64,000 bases of DNA from Chryseotalea sp. WA131a (GTDB taxonomy: Bacteria > Bacteroidota > Bacteroidia > Cytophagales > Cyclobacteriaceae): positions 2,790,001-2,854,000 of the forward strand of contig CP073016.1 in assembly GCA_025370075.1 (NCBI GenBank). Reading direction: 5' to 3'. The first letter of the stretch is position 1. The number at the start of each line of letters is the position of its first letter. Shown here in pieces: positions 16,545-24,876 of this stretch. The notes beneath the pieces are model-generated. The model was not told where the DNA came from. It saw only the letters and a program-made list of their open reading frames with translations, and made no database searches. Both the position numbers and the translations under genes were made by a program.

Positions 16545-17045
16545 ATGCTTATCCCAATTCCTCAACTTCCCCCTTCTGCTCGTACTTGGATTTATCAGGC
16601 CAACCGAGCCCTGCTTTCTCCTGAAGTTGAAATCATAAAATCAGCCCTTACCGAATTTTGTCAACAATGGGCAGCACATGGCCAGCCGTTGGAGAGCAAT
16701 TTTGAAATCCGGGAAAATCGGTTTGTGATTTTATTGGTGAACGAAGAAACTCACGCGGCCAGCGGTTGCTCCATCGATGGTTCGGTACGGGTGATGAAGG
16801 GATTGCAACAACAACTGGGCATCGATTTTTTTGACAGAACGCAAGTTCCTTTTTGGATCGAGAATCAAATTCAAACCTTTCCGACCACCCAATTGAAAGC
16901 GGCTTTTGCCACAGGCCAGTTGACAAGTCAATCGATTACTTTTAACACCTTAGCGGCCACCAAATCTGAGTTAGATCAAAGTTGGAAAATGTTGGCGGAA
17001 AAATCGTGGCTGATAAAATATTGGCCCAAACCAGCGTTATCCTAG
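16545..17045 (+). CDS. Conserved Bacteroidota protein (often mislabelled 'ABC transporter ATPase')
   Basis: 166 residues, soluble, with no Walker motif visible, so the family's common label is not supported. It has a conserved-looking core, FVILLVNEETHAASGCSIDGSVR near 62-85, and ends SWLIKYWPKPALS. It sits 50 bp after the Fe-S pair and before the PorE-like gene, and may be co-transcribed with them. I recall this family as widespread among Bacteroidota with no known role. I do not assign a function. Confidence 0.6.
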   Translation: MLIPIPQLPPSARTWIYQANRALLSPEVEIIKSALTEFCQQWAAHGQPLESNFEIRENRFVILLVNEETHAASGCSIDGSVRVMKGLQQQLGIDFFDRTQVPFWIENQIQTFPTTQLKAAFATGQLTSQSITFNTLAATKSELDQSWKMLAEKSWLIKYWPKPALS

Positions 17046-17145
17046 TTGCGAGAGTTGAAACCATAAATCGCAAAATCACAACTTGAATAAAATTTTTGAG
17101 GATATATTTCGTATTTTTAACGATGCATTACGGAGTGCAAATAAT

Positions 17146-19137
17146 ATGAATGGTATAAGACTGGTTTTATTAGGATTGGCGCTGTTGGCAGTTGGGTGCA
17201 GCGTGGAGAAAAAGATGAAAAACAACTTCAAGTATGCCAAATACGAGAAGGTGATCAAATATTATAAAGATGTCGTGCGCAAGCAGCCCAACAATGGCAA
17301 GGCCAACTTTTTTGTGGCAGAGTCCTATCGCCTTTCCAATCGCTTAAAAGAATCAGAATCCTTTTATGCCAAGGCAAGCGGTGCGGGCATCGATAAAGAT
17401 TCGGTAAAATTGTTTTATGCCAAATCTTTGCAAGCCAACGCCAAGTATGACGAAGCCAAAACTGTACTGGAAGCCTTGCTAAGCGGCACTGAAAATGAAA
17501 AACTGAAGGACCGCGTTCAAAAAGAAATCAACGGATTGTCTTATTTGGGAAAACTGAACGAAAAGAAAAGTTATTACCGGGTAAAGCAAATGGAGTCGCT
17601 GAATACACCCTTTGCCGAATATGCGCCTGCTTACTCCAATGGTATTCTATATTTTGCTTCTTCCCGCAGCAATGCCCGCATTTACGAGGCATCGGGCACA
17701 CCGTTTACAGATCTGTATCAAGTAGAGACCAAAGGAGCAGTGCCTGATTTAAATACTTTAAAAACCATTCAGGGAAATATCAATGCCCCGAATGTGAATA
17801 CAGGTTGCATCACCTTTTCTCCTGATGGTAAATTGATGGTTTTTGCAAGAGGCAATTCAGGAAAGAAAAAAGGAGCTGAAGATGTTGACTTGTTTTTATC
17901 GCGGTTTAGAAATGGCGTTTGGACAGATCCTATTCCGATCAACATCAATACACCAAAATATTGGGAATCTACACCGGCCCTTAGCCCCGATGGCAGAACA
18001 TTGTACTTCTCCTCTAGCAGGCCTGGCGGTTATGGTGGATTGGATTTGTACTCCGCGCAAATGGATAGTCGTGGGCGTTTTGGAAAAGTAAAAAACCTTG
18101 GCCCTGACATTAACACGGCTGGCGATGATACCTTCCCTTACATGGCCGAAAACAGCAAACTTTATTTTTCTTCGGATGGCCACCCAGGCTATGGTATGTT
18201 AGATCTGTTTGTGGTGAACCGCGCTAATGGTAAAACGCAAATTGAAAATCTTGGTCAACCCATGAATTCCACCAGCGATGATTTTGGCATGTACCTCTTT
18301 AAACCCGATCGTGGCTTTTTCACCTCCAATCGCGAAGATGGAAAAGGGGATGATGACATATATACGTTTGTGAACGATGATCCAAATTTGAAAGTAGTCA
18401 ATTACTATTTGCAAGGAATCACTTACAATGTTCGCAAAGACAGCTCACGCGAAATTTTGCCCGATACAAAAGTTTCGTTGCTTGACCAAGGTGGCGATGT
18501 GATGCAAGAATTTACCACCGGCACGGATGGAAAATTTTTGTTCCGCGTGTATGAAAACGAAAACTATGTGTTGTTGGGCGATCACGATGGATATATTGTA
18601 AAGCGACAGCCCTATACGACCATCGGTAAATCTGTTCCGTTGGAGTCATTGAAAGAACTTGTAACCAATATTACACTCGATACTGTTTTGGTATTGGATA
18701 GAAAGGCAAAAAACATTGCGTTCATATTGAAGAATATTTATTTCGCATACAATATGGCTGACATCAATCAGGAATCAGCGAAAGAGCTTGATAGACTAGT
18801 TCAAATTTTAGAAGATAACCCAGATATCAAAATTGAAATGGGTTCACACACAGATAGTGTAGCTTCTAACTCTTACAATATTGAACTTTCGCAACGAAGA
18901 GCACAATCAACCGTAGATTACTTGATCCGCAAAGGCATAGACCCCAAACGATTGACTGCCAAGGGGTATGGAGAAGAAAAGCCCATCGCGCATAACACCA
19001 ATCCGGATGGCACCGATAACCCTGTTGGCCGACAAAAAAACAGACGTACCGAATTTCGCATTTTAGAAATAGGCCCCGCACAAAAGCGCCCTGACTTTGA
19101 TGAGGAAAAATATTTTAAGGAGGACAATGATAACTAG
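17146..19137 (+). CDS. porE: PorE-like OmpA-family lipoprotein (type IX secretion)
   Basis: From ATG 17146 the product is 663 residues; TTG at 17083 would add 21. The start MNGIRLVLLGLALLAVGCSVEKK is a lipoprotein signal with lipobox LAVGC. Domains in order: TPR-like helices (about 25-130); a PD40/WD40-like propeller with repeats such as CITFSPDGKLMVFAR, TPALSPDGRTLYFSSSRPGG and FGMYLFKPDRGFFTSN (about 165-400); a carboxypeptidase-regulatory-like beta domain (about 420-500); and a C-terminal OmpA peptidoglycan-binding domain (GSHTDSVASNSYNIELSQRRA). This order is that of PorE of Porphyromonas gingivalis. It probably anchors the T9SS to peptidoglycan. Similar multi-domain OmpA proteins exist outside T9SS, so the symbol is tentative. 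Confidence 0.75.
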   Translation: MNGIRLVLLGLALLAVGCSVEKKMKNNFKYAKYEKVIKYYKDVVRKQPNNGKANFFVAESYRLSNRLKESESFYAKASGAGIDKDSVKLFYAKSLQANAKYDEAKTVLEALLSGTENEKLKDRVQKEINGLSYLGKLNEKKSYYRVKQMESLNTPFAEYAPAYSNGILYFASSRSNARIYEASGTPFTDLYQVETKGAVPDLNTLKTIQGNINAPNVNTGCITFSPDGKLMVFARGNSGKKKGAEDVDLFLSRFRNGVWTDPIPININTPKYWESTPALSPDGRTLYFSSSRPGGYGGLDLYSAQMDSRGRFGKVKNLGPDINTAGDDTFPYMAENSKLYFSSDGHPGYGMLDLFVVNRANGKTQIENLGQPMNSTSDDFGMYLFKPDRGFFTSNREDGKGDDDIYTFVNDDPNLKVVNYYLQGITYNVRKDSSREILPDTKVSLLDQGGDVMQEFTTGTDGKFLFRVYENENYVLLGDHDGYIVKRQPYTTIGKSVPLESLKELVTNITLDTVLVLDRKAKNIAFILKNIYFAYNMADINQESAKELDRLVQILEDNPDIKIEMGSHTDSVASNSYNIELSQRRAQSTVDYLIRKGIDPKRLTAKGYGEEKPIAHNTNPDGTDNPVGRQKNRRTEFRILEIGPAQKRPDFDEEKYFKEDNDN

Positions 19138-19200
19138 ATGGTGGATGCTAGATAATCGATTCTGGCGACCATCAAGAAGAATCTAGTTGGATCTAATTTC

Positions 19201-19602
19201 ATGGAACTAACAATCACTACACCCGCACTACTCTTTCCAACGGTCTCTTTGGTGTTATTAGCTTACACCAATCGATTTTTGGCGGTAGCCGCGTTGATCC
19301 GAAAATTGGCGGCACAATACAAAGACGATCATAATGAAAATGTGGCCGATCAAATCAAAAGTTTGAAGTTGCGGGTACGCCTCATCCGCGATATGCAAAT
19401 GCTCAGCATTTTTGCCTTGCTACTAAGCGTAGTGTGTATGTTTTCACTTTTTATTGGCGAAATAGTTCTCGCGAAATATGTTTTCAGTGCGTCTCTGCTA
19501 TCGTTGATGATTTCATTGGGGATGTCGCTGCGCGAAATCATGATTTCTACTCATGCGCTTGCCATTCAGTTGAAAGACATGGGGGATGACTTGAAGCTCT
19601 AA
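19201..19602 (+). CDS. DUF2721 family membrane protein
   Basis: 133 residues with three hydrophobic segments (about 9-32, 66-88 and 92-112) and a charged loop between the first two. The stretch ALLFPTVSLVLLAYTNRFLAV and the later SLREIMISTHALAIQLKDM match the DUF2721 pattern as I recall it. Function unknown. It follows the PorE-like gene after a 63-bp spacer with TAGAT words on both sides, and converges with purM. Confidence 0.75.
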   Translation: MELTITTPALLFPTVSLVLLAYTNRFLAVAALIRKLAAQYKDDHNENVADQIKSLKLRVRLIRDMQMLSIFALLLSVVCMFSLFIGEIVLAKYVFSASLLSLMISLGMSLREIMISTHALAIQLKDMGDDLKL

Positions 19603-19611
19603 GTCGAGAAA

Positions 19612-20790
19612 TCAATTGTAAATAAATTCCCCTGCCTCCGTTTTTATCGTCACTTGTTTTTTCTCTGAGGCTTCAACCCTGCCAATAATTTTTGCTTCAA
19701 TACCAAATGATTGAGCAATATCGATGATCGGCTGCGCAAACTTTTGCGGCAAATAAATCTCCATACGGTGGCCCATATTGAAGACTTGGTACATCTCTTT
19801 TAAATCCGTTCCACTTACCTCGTGAATCAGTTTGAACAAAGGTGGAATTTCAAACAAGTTGTCTTTAATTACATGCAGGTAATCTACAAAGTGTAAAATC
19901 TTTGTTTGAGCACCACCACTGCAATGCACAATTCCATGAATATGATTTCGCAGTTCGTTCAATACCTTTACCATCACAGGCGCATAGGTGCGTGTAGGCG
20001 ATAGCACTAGCTTACCTACATCCAAAGGCGAGCCAGAAGGTGAGTTATTAAGTTTGTCCGTCAATTGATATTTGCCTGCGTAAATCAAATCAAGCGGAAC
20101 GGCCGGGTCAATCGACTCAGGAAATTTTTGGGCGTATTCTTTTGCAAAAACATCGTGCCGTGCAGAGGTAAGTCCGTTGCTGCCCATGCCCCCGTTGTAT
20201 TCGCTTTCATATGTTGCTTGACCATAAGAGGCGAGCCCTACAATTACATCACCCGCTTGAATATTTTTGTTGTCAATCACATCAGATCGCTTCATGCGTG
20301 CCACCACGGTGCTATCCACAATAATGGTTCTTACCAAGTCGCCCACATCGGCCGTTTCACCACCGGTGCTGATGATGTCCATGCCATGACTACGTAGCAT
20401 GGCCAACACTTCTTCTGTGCCGTTGATGAGGGTGCTGATGACCTCACCCGGGATTTTATTTTTATTGCGGCCAAGGGTAGATGAAAGCAAGATAGGGCCT
20501 GTAGCCCCAACGCAAAGCAAATCATCCACGTTCATGATGATGGCATCTTGCGCAATTCCTTTCCATACTGATAAGTCGCCCGTTTCTTTCCAATAGAGAT
20601 AAGCCAACGAAGATTTTGTTCCCGCGCCATCGGCATGCATCACCGTGCAATAGGCCGGGTCATTCGCCAGCAAGTCTGGCACGATTTTGCAAAATGCTTT
20701 TGGAAAAAGTCCTTTGTCTAATTTTTGGATGGCTTGATGCACATCTTCTTTGGAAGCAGAAACACCTCTTTGGTTGTAGCGGTCAGTCAT
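19612..20790 (-). CDS. purM: Phosphoribosylformylglycinamidine cyclo-ligase (AIR synthase)
   Basis: ATP-dependent ring closure of FGAM to AIR in purine synthesis. 392 residues, somewhat longer than the E. coli enzyme, as is usual for the Bacteroidota type. Motifs: the N-terminal Tyr-rich start MTDRYNQRGVSASK; HADGAGTKSSLAYL near 53-66, which matches the 'DGVGTK' nucleotide site; DDLLCVGATGP near 100; and STGGETADVGD near 141. No other purine gene adjoins it (purH lies 34 kb away in this window). Cytoplasmic dimer in the family. Confidence 0.88.
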   Translation of the reverse strand: MTDRYNQRGVSASKEDVHQAIQKLDKGLFPKAFCKIVPDLLANDPAYCTVMHADGAGTKSSLAYLYWKETGDLSVWKGIAQDAIIMNVDDLLCVGATGPILLSSTLGRNKNKIPGEVISTLINGTEEVLAMLRSHGMDIISTGGETADVGDLVRTIIVDSTVVARMKRSDVIDNKNIQAGDVIVGLASYGQATYESEYNGGMGSNGLTSARHDVFAKEYAQKFPESIDPAVPLDLIYAGKYQLTDKLNNSPSGSPLDVGKLVLSPTRTYAPVMVKVLNELRNHIHGIVHCSGGAQTKILHFVDYLHVIKDNLFEIPPLFKLIHEVSGTDLKEMYQVFNMGHRMEIYLPQKFAQPIIDIAQSFGIEAKIIGRVEASEKKQVTIKTEAGEFIYN

Positions 20791-20854
20791 TCATCAAAAA
20801 ATTGAAAGGCAAAGGTAACGATTAGAAATTCTTTGGAGGGTGTGAGCGGTTTTA

Positions 20855-22273
20855 TTAAAGTTTAGCAATACGCTTAATATCTTCGATAATCCGCTTCGCC
20901 AACTCATCCGCCTTTTTTTCATTTTGCGATTCGGCATAGATGCGAATGATCGGCTCAGTGTTCGATTTGCGCAAATGCACCCATTCTTTCGCCTGCTCAA
21001 AATCAATCTTTACCCCATCGATGTCATTTATCTTTTCGTTTTGGTATTTCGCTTTTACGTCAACCAGCACTTTATCAACATCAATTTGAGGGGTTAGCTC
21101 AATCTTGTTTTTGGAAATGAAATACTCTGGATAGGTTTTACGGAGCTCAGAAGCTGACAGATTTGATTTCGCTAAATGAGTCAAGAACAAGGCAATGCCC
21201 ATCAACGCATCGCGGCCATAATGCAGCTCTGGAAAAATAACACCGCCATTGCCTTCGCCACCAATCACGGCTTTTACCCGTTTCATTTCGTTCACCACAT
21301 TTACTTCGCCAACGGCAGCAGCAGTATAAGTCCCTTCCGCTTTTTCAGTTACATCGCGCAAAGCACGGGTGGAAGACAAATTGGAAACTGTATTTCCCGC
21401 CTTCAGTGAACCTTTGGCGGACAAGCCTTTTTTATTTTGTAACACATAATCAGCAACCGCCACCAATGTATATTCTTCCCCAAAGGGCTTTCCATCTTCG
21501 CATACCAATGCCAAACGGTCTACATCCGGGTCTACAATTATTCCCAAATCATATCCCTCCACCCTCACGGTTGTGCAGATGGCTTTAATGTTTTCAGGAA
21601 GTGGCTCTGGGTTGTGCGGAAACTTGCCAGTGGGGTCGCAATACAATTTTTTGATTTTCTTCGCACCCAACGCTTCCAATAACTCGGGAACACAAATGCC
21701 CCCTGAAGAGTTAACCGCATCTATCACAATTTTGAACTTCGCTTTTTTGATGGCCTTCACATCCACCAACTTATTTTTTAAAATCAGTTCGATGTGTTTT
21801 TTGATGTAGCCTTTTTTGTGTTCGTATTTGCCCAGTTTTTCCACAGGTGCAAAATCAAAACTTTCTTCACGCGCGATTTCCAAAACCTTGGCACCATCTT
21901 CCGCAGAAATAAATTCGCCCTTTTCGTTTAATAGCTTTAGTGCATTCCATTGAATGGGATTGTGGCTGGCGGTGAGAATAATTCCGCCACCCGCTTTTTC
22001 GATGGGTACGGCAATTTCTACTGTGGGTGTAGTAGACAATCCCAAATCAATCACATCAATACCCAGCCCTTGCAACGTGGCACTAACCAGATTGCTCACC
22101 ATTTCGCCTGAGAGCCGAGCATCGCGGCCGATTACAATCTTTTTGCCTTTTCTAGATTTTACCCAGGTGCCAAAAGCGGCAGCAAATTTCACTGTATCGA
22201 CCGGAGTAAGAGAATCGCCTGGCTTGCCACCAATGGTGCCACGGATGCCAGAAATAGATTTGATTAAAGTCAT
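20855..22273 (-). CDS. glmM: Phosphoglucosamine mutase / phosphohexomutase
   Basis: Interconverts glucosamine-6-phosphate and glucosamine-1-phosphate on the way to UDP-GlcNAc. Alpha-D-phosphohexomutase family, 472 residues. The phosphoserine is Ser103 in GGIILTASHNP. The Mg2+ loop is DPDVDRLALV near 240, the sugar loop GGEGNGGVIFP near 320, and the phosphate loop RKSNTEPIIRIYAES near 433. The N-terminal SISGIRGTIGG is typical. GlmM and phosphomannomutase are hard to tell apart by eye; GlmM is favoured by the SGIRG start. Divergent from hicA. Confidence 0.82.
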   Translation of the reverse strand: MTLIKSISGIRGTIGGKPGDSLTPVDTVKFAAAFGTWVKSRKGKKIVIGRDARLSGEMVSNLVSATLQGLGIDVIDLGLSTTPTVEIAVPIEKAGGGIILTASHNPIQWNALKLLNEKGEFISAEDGAKVLEIAREESFDFAPVEKLGKYEHKKGYIKKHIELILKNKLVDVKAIKKAKFKIVIDAVNSSGGICVPELLEALGAKKIKKLYCDPTGKFPHNPEPLPENIKAICTTVRVEGYDLGIIVDPDVDRLALVCEDGKPFGEEYTLVAVADYVLQNKKGLSAKGSLKAGNTVSNLSSTRALRDVTEKAEGTYTAAAVGEVNVVNEMKRVKAVIGGEGNGGVIFPELHYGRDALMGIALFLTHLAKSNLSASELRKTYPEYFISKNKIELTPQIDVDKVLVDVKAKYQNEKINDIDGVKIDFEQAKEWVHLRKSNTEPIIRIYAESQNEKKADELAKRIIEDIKRIAKL

Positions 22274-22312
22274 TTTTAAAATATTAAACGCGAATTTATG
22301 TATTAATCTTGT

Positions 22313-22343
22313 TTGTTTTGAGGTATATAATTATTTACCTTTG
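22313..22343 (+). promoter_or_regulatory. Predicted hicAB promoter
   Basis: TTG (22313-22315), 20 bases, then TACCTTTG (22336-22343). This is a full match to the Bacteroidota promoter pattern, about 46 bases before hicA. Confidence 0.6.
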
Positions 22344-22389
22344 AACACCATTTTTTAAACTGTTGATAACAACTCGCAAATGACAAAGA

Positions 22390-22578
22390 ATGAAAAGCTC
22401 GGAATTGTACCGAATGTTAACCCAAGATGGTTGGTATCCAGCATCTCAAAAAGGTTCTCACATAAAAATGAGACACAAAGTTAAATCTGGTACAATTATT
22501 TTCCCGAACCATGGCAGCAACGAAGTTGGTACGGGACTTGAAAAGAAACTTCTTAAGCAAGCAGGATTGAGAAAATAG
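22390..22578 (+). CDS. hicA: HicA-type mRNA interferase toxin
   Basis: 62 residues with the HicA double-stranded-RNA-binding-like fold. The catalytic His is His24 in QKGSHIKMRH, and the C-terminal GTGLEKKLLKQAGL is family-typical. It would cleave mRNA when free of HicB. The toxin gene comes first and the antitoxin follows after one base, the common hicAB order. Predicted promoter at 22313-22343. Confidence 0.88.
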   Translation: MKSSELYRMLTQDGWYPASQKGSHIKMRHKVKSGTIIFPNHGSNEVGTGLEKKLLKQAGLRK

Positions 22579-22579
22579 A

Positions 22580-22975
22580 ATGATGGTACAAAAAGTTAGA
22601 AAAAAAGTGGCAGTGAAAGTAGAGAAAACCAAAACGGGATTCTCTGCTTATGCTGTTGATTACCCCGTATTCACAACAGGCAAAACAATGATGGAGCTTT
22701 CAAAAAATATAGTTGAAGCGCTTAATCTTTATTTTGAAGACGATGGAATGGAAGTTGGTGAAAGAGACATTAAACTAGAGATAGAGCTAAAACAGTTCTT
22801 TCAATTCTACCGGGTCATCAACGCAAAGTTCTTGGCAGATAGAATTTCGATGAACCCAACACTTTTGTCACATTACGTGCAAGGCAGGAAGAAACCTTCG
22901 GCCACTCAAACAGAAAAAATTTTAAAGGGAATAAGAGAAATTGGAAAAGAACTCTCTGACTTATCTATAAGTTAG
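22580..22975 (+). CDS. hicB: HicB-type antitoxin
   Basis: 131 residues. The N-terminal half (KVAVKVEKTKTGFSAYAVDYPVFTTGKTMMEL... split over about 8-45) is the HicB RNase-H-like domain that caps the toxin. The C-terminal part, with LADRISMNPTLLSHYVQGRKKPS (about 89-111), is a helix-turn-helix that should bind the hicAB promoter. A second ATG directly follows the first, so the start may be at 22583. One base separates it from hicA, so the two are surely co-transcribed. Confidence 0.85.
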   Translation: MMVQKVRKKVAVKVEKTKTGFSAYAVDYPVFTTGKTMMELSKNIVEALNLYFEDDGMEVGERDIKLEIELKQFFQFYRVINAKFLADRISMNPTLLSHYVQGRKKPSATQTEKILKGIREIGKELSDLSIS

Positions 22976-22988
22976 AATAGTTGGGGTT

Positions 22989-23228
22989 TTACCTTACATT
23001 CTTGATTTCTGGCAAGTCTACAGTTGCAGCCTTTTCCGGATCACCACACGCTTCGCCAGCCCCAACTACTTTGCCACAATAGCCACAGGTAATTCCTTCT
23101 TTTGCTAAAAACGGACTTTGTGTGGCACAGGTACCTCGGAATTCTCCGTTTTTAATAAATAGTAATCGTACCGACATCAATAAAAAGAAGAGTGCGAAAA
23201 CTCCGAGTGTTAATAGGAAGACAGTCAT
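22989..23228 (-). CDS. Small membrane protein with cysteine-rich tail (NqrM/DUF539-like?)
   Basis: 79 residues: one hydrophobic helix (about 3-27), then a short polar tail containing CATQSPF, CGYCGKVVG and EACGDPE. Four to five cysteines in the tail could hold metal. The plan, one helix plus a Cys motif after GEFRGTC, resembles NqrM (a maturation factor of Na+-NQR), but the spacing of the cysteines differs and no nqr genes are near. Function open. Divergent from mazG. Confidence 0.5.
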   Translation of the reverse strand: MTVFLLTLGVFALFFLLMSVRLLFIKNGEFRGTCATQSPFLAKEGITCGYCGKVVGAGEACGDPEKAATVDLPEIKNVR

Positions 23229-23370
23229 TTTCTAGTTTTGATTTAAATTGTACGACTTACACTTTTAGGTCTGCAAAGATAAACAACTCTTTTGACTGCA
23301 AAGTTTTTTGCTGACTCGTTATTTTCTAGTGGTAATCGTACCTTGTACTTCAAAATCGTAAATAATAAAC

Positions 23371-24183
23371 ATGCCCCAACCACTTTCTGCCCCCGACCTT
23401 AACCGCGAAGCAAAGTTGAAAGCCTTTGACAGGCTCCTCACCGTAATGGACGAACTGCGCGAAAACTGCCCGTGGGATAAAAAACAAACCTTGGAGAGTT
23501 TGCGCCACCTTACGATTGAAGAAACATACGAGTTATCAGATGCAATCTTGGAAGGCAACCTGCAAGAAGTAAAGAAAGAACTTGGCGATTTGATGTTGCA
23601 CTTGGCTTTTTACTCACGCATCGCATCGGAGTTAAAAGCATTTGACATGGCCGATGTGCTGAATGCGATTTGCGATAAGTTGGTTGAACGGCATCCGCAT
23701 GTATATGGCGATGTGAAGGCAGACGATGAAAAAGCGGTGAAAGAAAATTGGGAGAAAATAAAATTGCGCACCGGAAACAAATCCGTGCTGGAAGGCGTGC
23801 CTAAATCACTGCCCGCATTGGTCAAGGCCATTCGAATACAAGACAAAGCGCGGGGTGTGGGTTTTGATTGGGAACGCAAAGAACAAGTGTGGGAAAAAGT
23901 GGAAGAGGAGATGAGTGAATTCAAACGCGAGTTTGAGGGCAAATCTGTGGAGACAATCGATAAAGAGAAAGTAATGGCAGAGTTTGGTGATCTGCTTTTT
24001 TCTTTAGTAAACTATGCTCGATTTATCAATCTCGACCCAGAAGAAGCACTGGAGCGGACAAATAAAAAATTCATTAAGCGTTTTCAATACTTGGAAAGCG
24101 AATCGGCTAAAGACGGCAAGAAAATGGGGGAAATGAGCTTAGCAGAGATGGATGTGTATTGGAATAGGGCGAAAGAGAAATAG
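23371..24183 (+). CDS. mazG: Nucleoside triphosphate pyrophosphohydrolase
   Basis: Hydrolyses (d)NTPs to monophosphates plus pyrophosphate, a housecleaning enzyme. 270 residues with two MazG domains. The first has CPWDKKQTLESLRHLTIEE, then EETYELSDAI with the metal-binding EExxE-type residues, and ELGDLMLHLAFYS. The second repeats this as VEEEMSEFKREFE and EFGDLLFSLVNYARF. The NPEEALERTNKKFIKRF-type C-terminal helix is also typical (here DPEEALERTN). Full-length, no sign of fusion. Confidence 0.93.
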   Translation: MPQPLSAPDLNREAKLKAFDRLLTVMDELRENCPWDKKQTLESLRHLTIEETYELSDAILEGNLQEVKKELGDLMLHLAFYSRIASELKAFDMADVLNAICDKLVERHPHVYGDVKADDEKAVKENWEKIKLRTGNKSVLEGVPKSLPALVKAIRIQDKARGVGFDWERKEQVWEKVEEEMSEFKREFEGKSVETIDKEKVMAEFGDLLFSLVNYARFINLDPEEALERTNKKFIKRFQYLESESAKDGKKMGEMSLAEMDVYWNRAKEK

Positions 24184-24225
24184 GCGGCAAGCAGTGTAGT
24201 GTACAAAATTCATTTACCTCTTTTG

Positions 24226-24320
24226 ATACCCAATCGGGTATAATTATATTCAAATTTTATTTTTTATACCCAATAGGGTATATTTTTATAATATTGATTT
24301 ATATTGCACCCTTTAGGGTA
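24226..24320 (+). promoter_or_regulatory. Three evenly spaced palindromic operators before the hip module
   Basis: Palindromes TACCCAATCGGGTA (24227-24240), TACCCAATAGGGTA (24267-24280) and a weaker CACCCTTTAGGGTA (24307-24320) have centres exactly 40 bp apart, close to four helical turns. The third ends five bases before the GTG of the hipB-like gene. They are the natural binding sites for that HTH protein. I cannot place the core promoter with confidence; it is probably within the A+T-rich stretches between the sites. Confidence 0.8.
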
Positions 24321-24325
24321 TAAAA

Positions 24326-24562
24326 GTGAATCCTGAATCATTGAATTTAGCTGAATTTGTAAAGTCCAAAAGAAGAAGCCTTCATTTGACTCAACCCGAA
24401 TTAGCCGCAAAAGCGGGAGTTGGTCTCCGGTTCGTCAGAGAAATTGAGCAAGGAAAAACTACCCTTCGCATGGACAAAGTGAATCAGGTGCTGAAATTAT
24501 TTGGACAAGAACTCGGTCCCGTGCCAGTTAATAGAAGAAAGTTAACATATGAGGGCAGCTAA
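24326..24562 (+). CDS. hipB: HipB-like HTH antitoxin/repressor
   Basis: 78 residues starting at GTG 24326, just after the third operator. Cro/CI-type helix-turn-helix: LTQPELAAKAGVGLRFVREIEQGK (about 23-46), a typical HipB frame. The short C-terminal tail ends LTYEGS. It should bind the three palindromes and repress its own operon, probably together with the two downstream proteins. Its stop overlaps the next start by 14 bases, so translation is coupled. Confidence 0.85.
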   Translation: MNPESLNLAEFVKSKRRSLHLTQPELAAKAGVGLRFVREIEQGKTTLRMDKVNQVLKLFGQELGPVPVNRRKLTYEGS

Positions 24563-24875
24563 GATTTTTTTTGGCGATGACTTTGCGGGAAGATTGGTTG
24601 AAGATGAGGAGGGCTACTCCTTTAGCTACGATAATAATTATTTAAAAGGGTCTAATCCAAATCCGATAAGTTTTACCCTGCCATTATCCAATAAGCCGTA
24701 CAAAAGTCAAGTGCTGTTTCCCTTTTTTGATGGACTGATTCCGGAGGGTTGGCTACTTGAGATTGCCGAACAAAATTGGAAACTAGATGACCGCGACCGA
24801 ATGGGCTTGTTGCTTGCCTGTTGTAAAGATTGCATTGGTGCCGTAAGCGTGGTAGAAGAAAAAGTAATTGAATAA
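24549..24875 (+). CDS. HipS-like protein (HipA N-terminal subdomain as a separate gene)
   Basis: 108 residues matching the 'couple_hipA' N-terminal domain of HipA: ISFTLPLSNKPYKSQVLFPFFDGLIPEGW (given here in parts: ISFTLPLSNKPY, then FFDGLIPEGWL) and the final CCKDCIGAVSVVEE. In ordinary HipA this is fused to the kinase; here it is a free protein with start and stop overlapping its neighbours. In the E. coli HipBST system the equivalent HipS is the antitoxin, using a Trp near residue 65 to block the kinase. Trp68 in IPEGW is a candidate for that residue, by my alignment. Confidence 0.8.
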   Translation: MRAAKIFFGDDFAGRLVEDEEGYSFSYDNNYLKGSNPNPISFTLPLSNKPYKSQVLFPFFDGLIPEGWLLEIAEQNWKLDDRDRMGLLLACCKDCIGAVSVVEEKVIE

Positions 24876-24876
24876 A

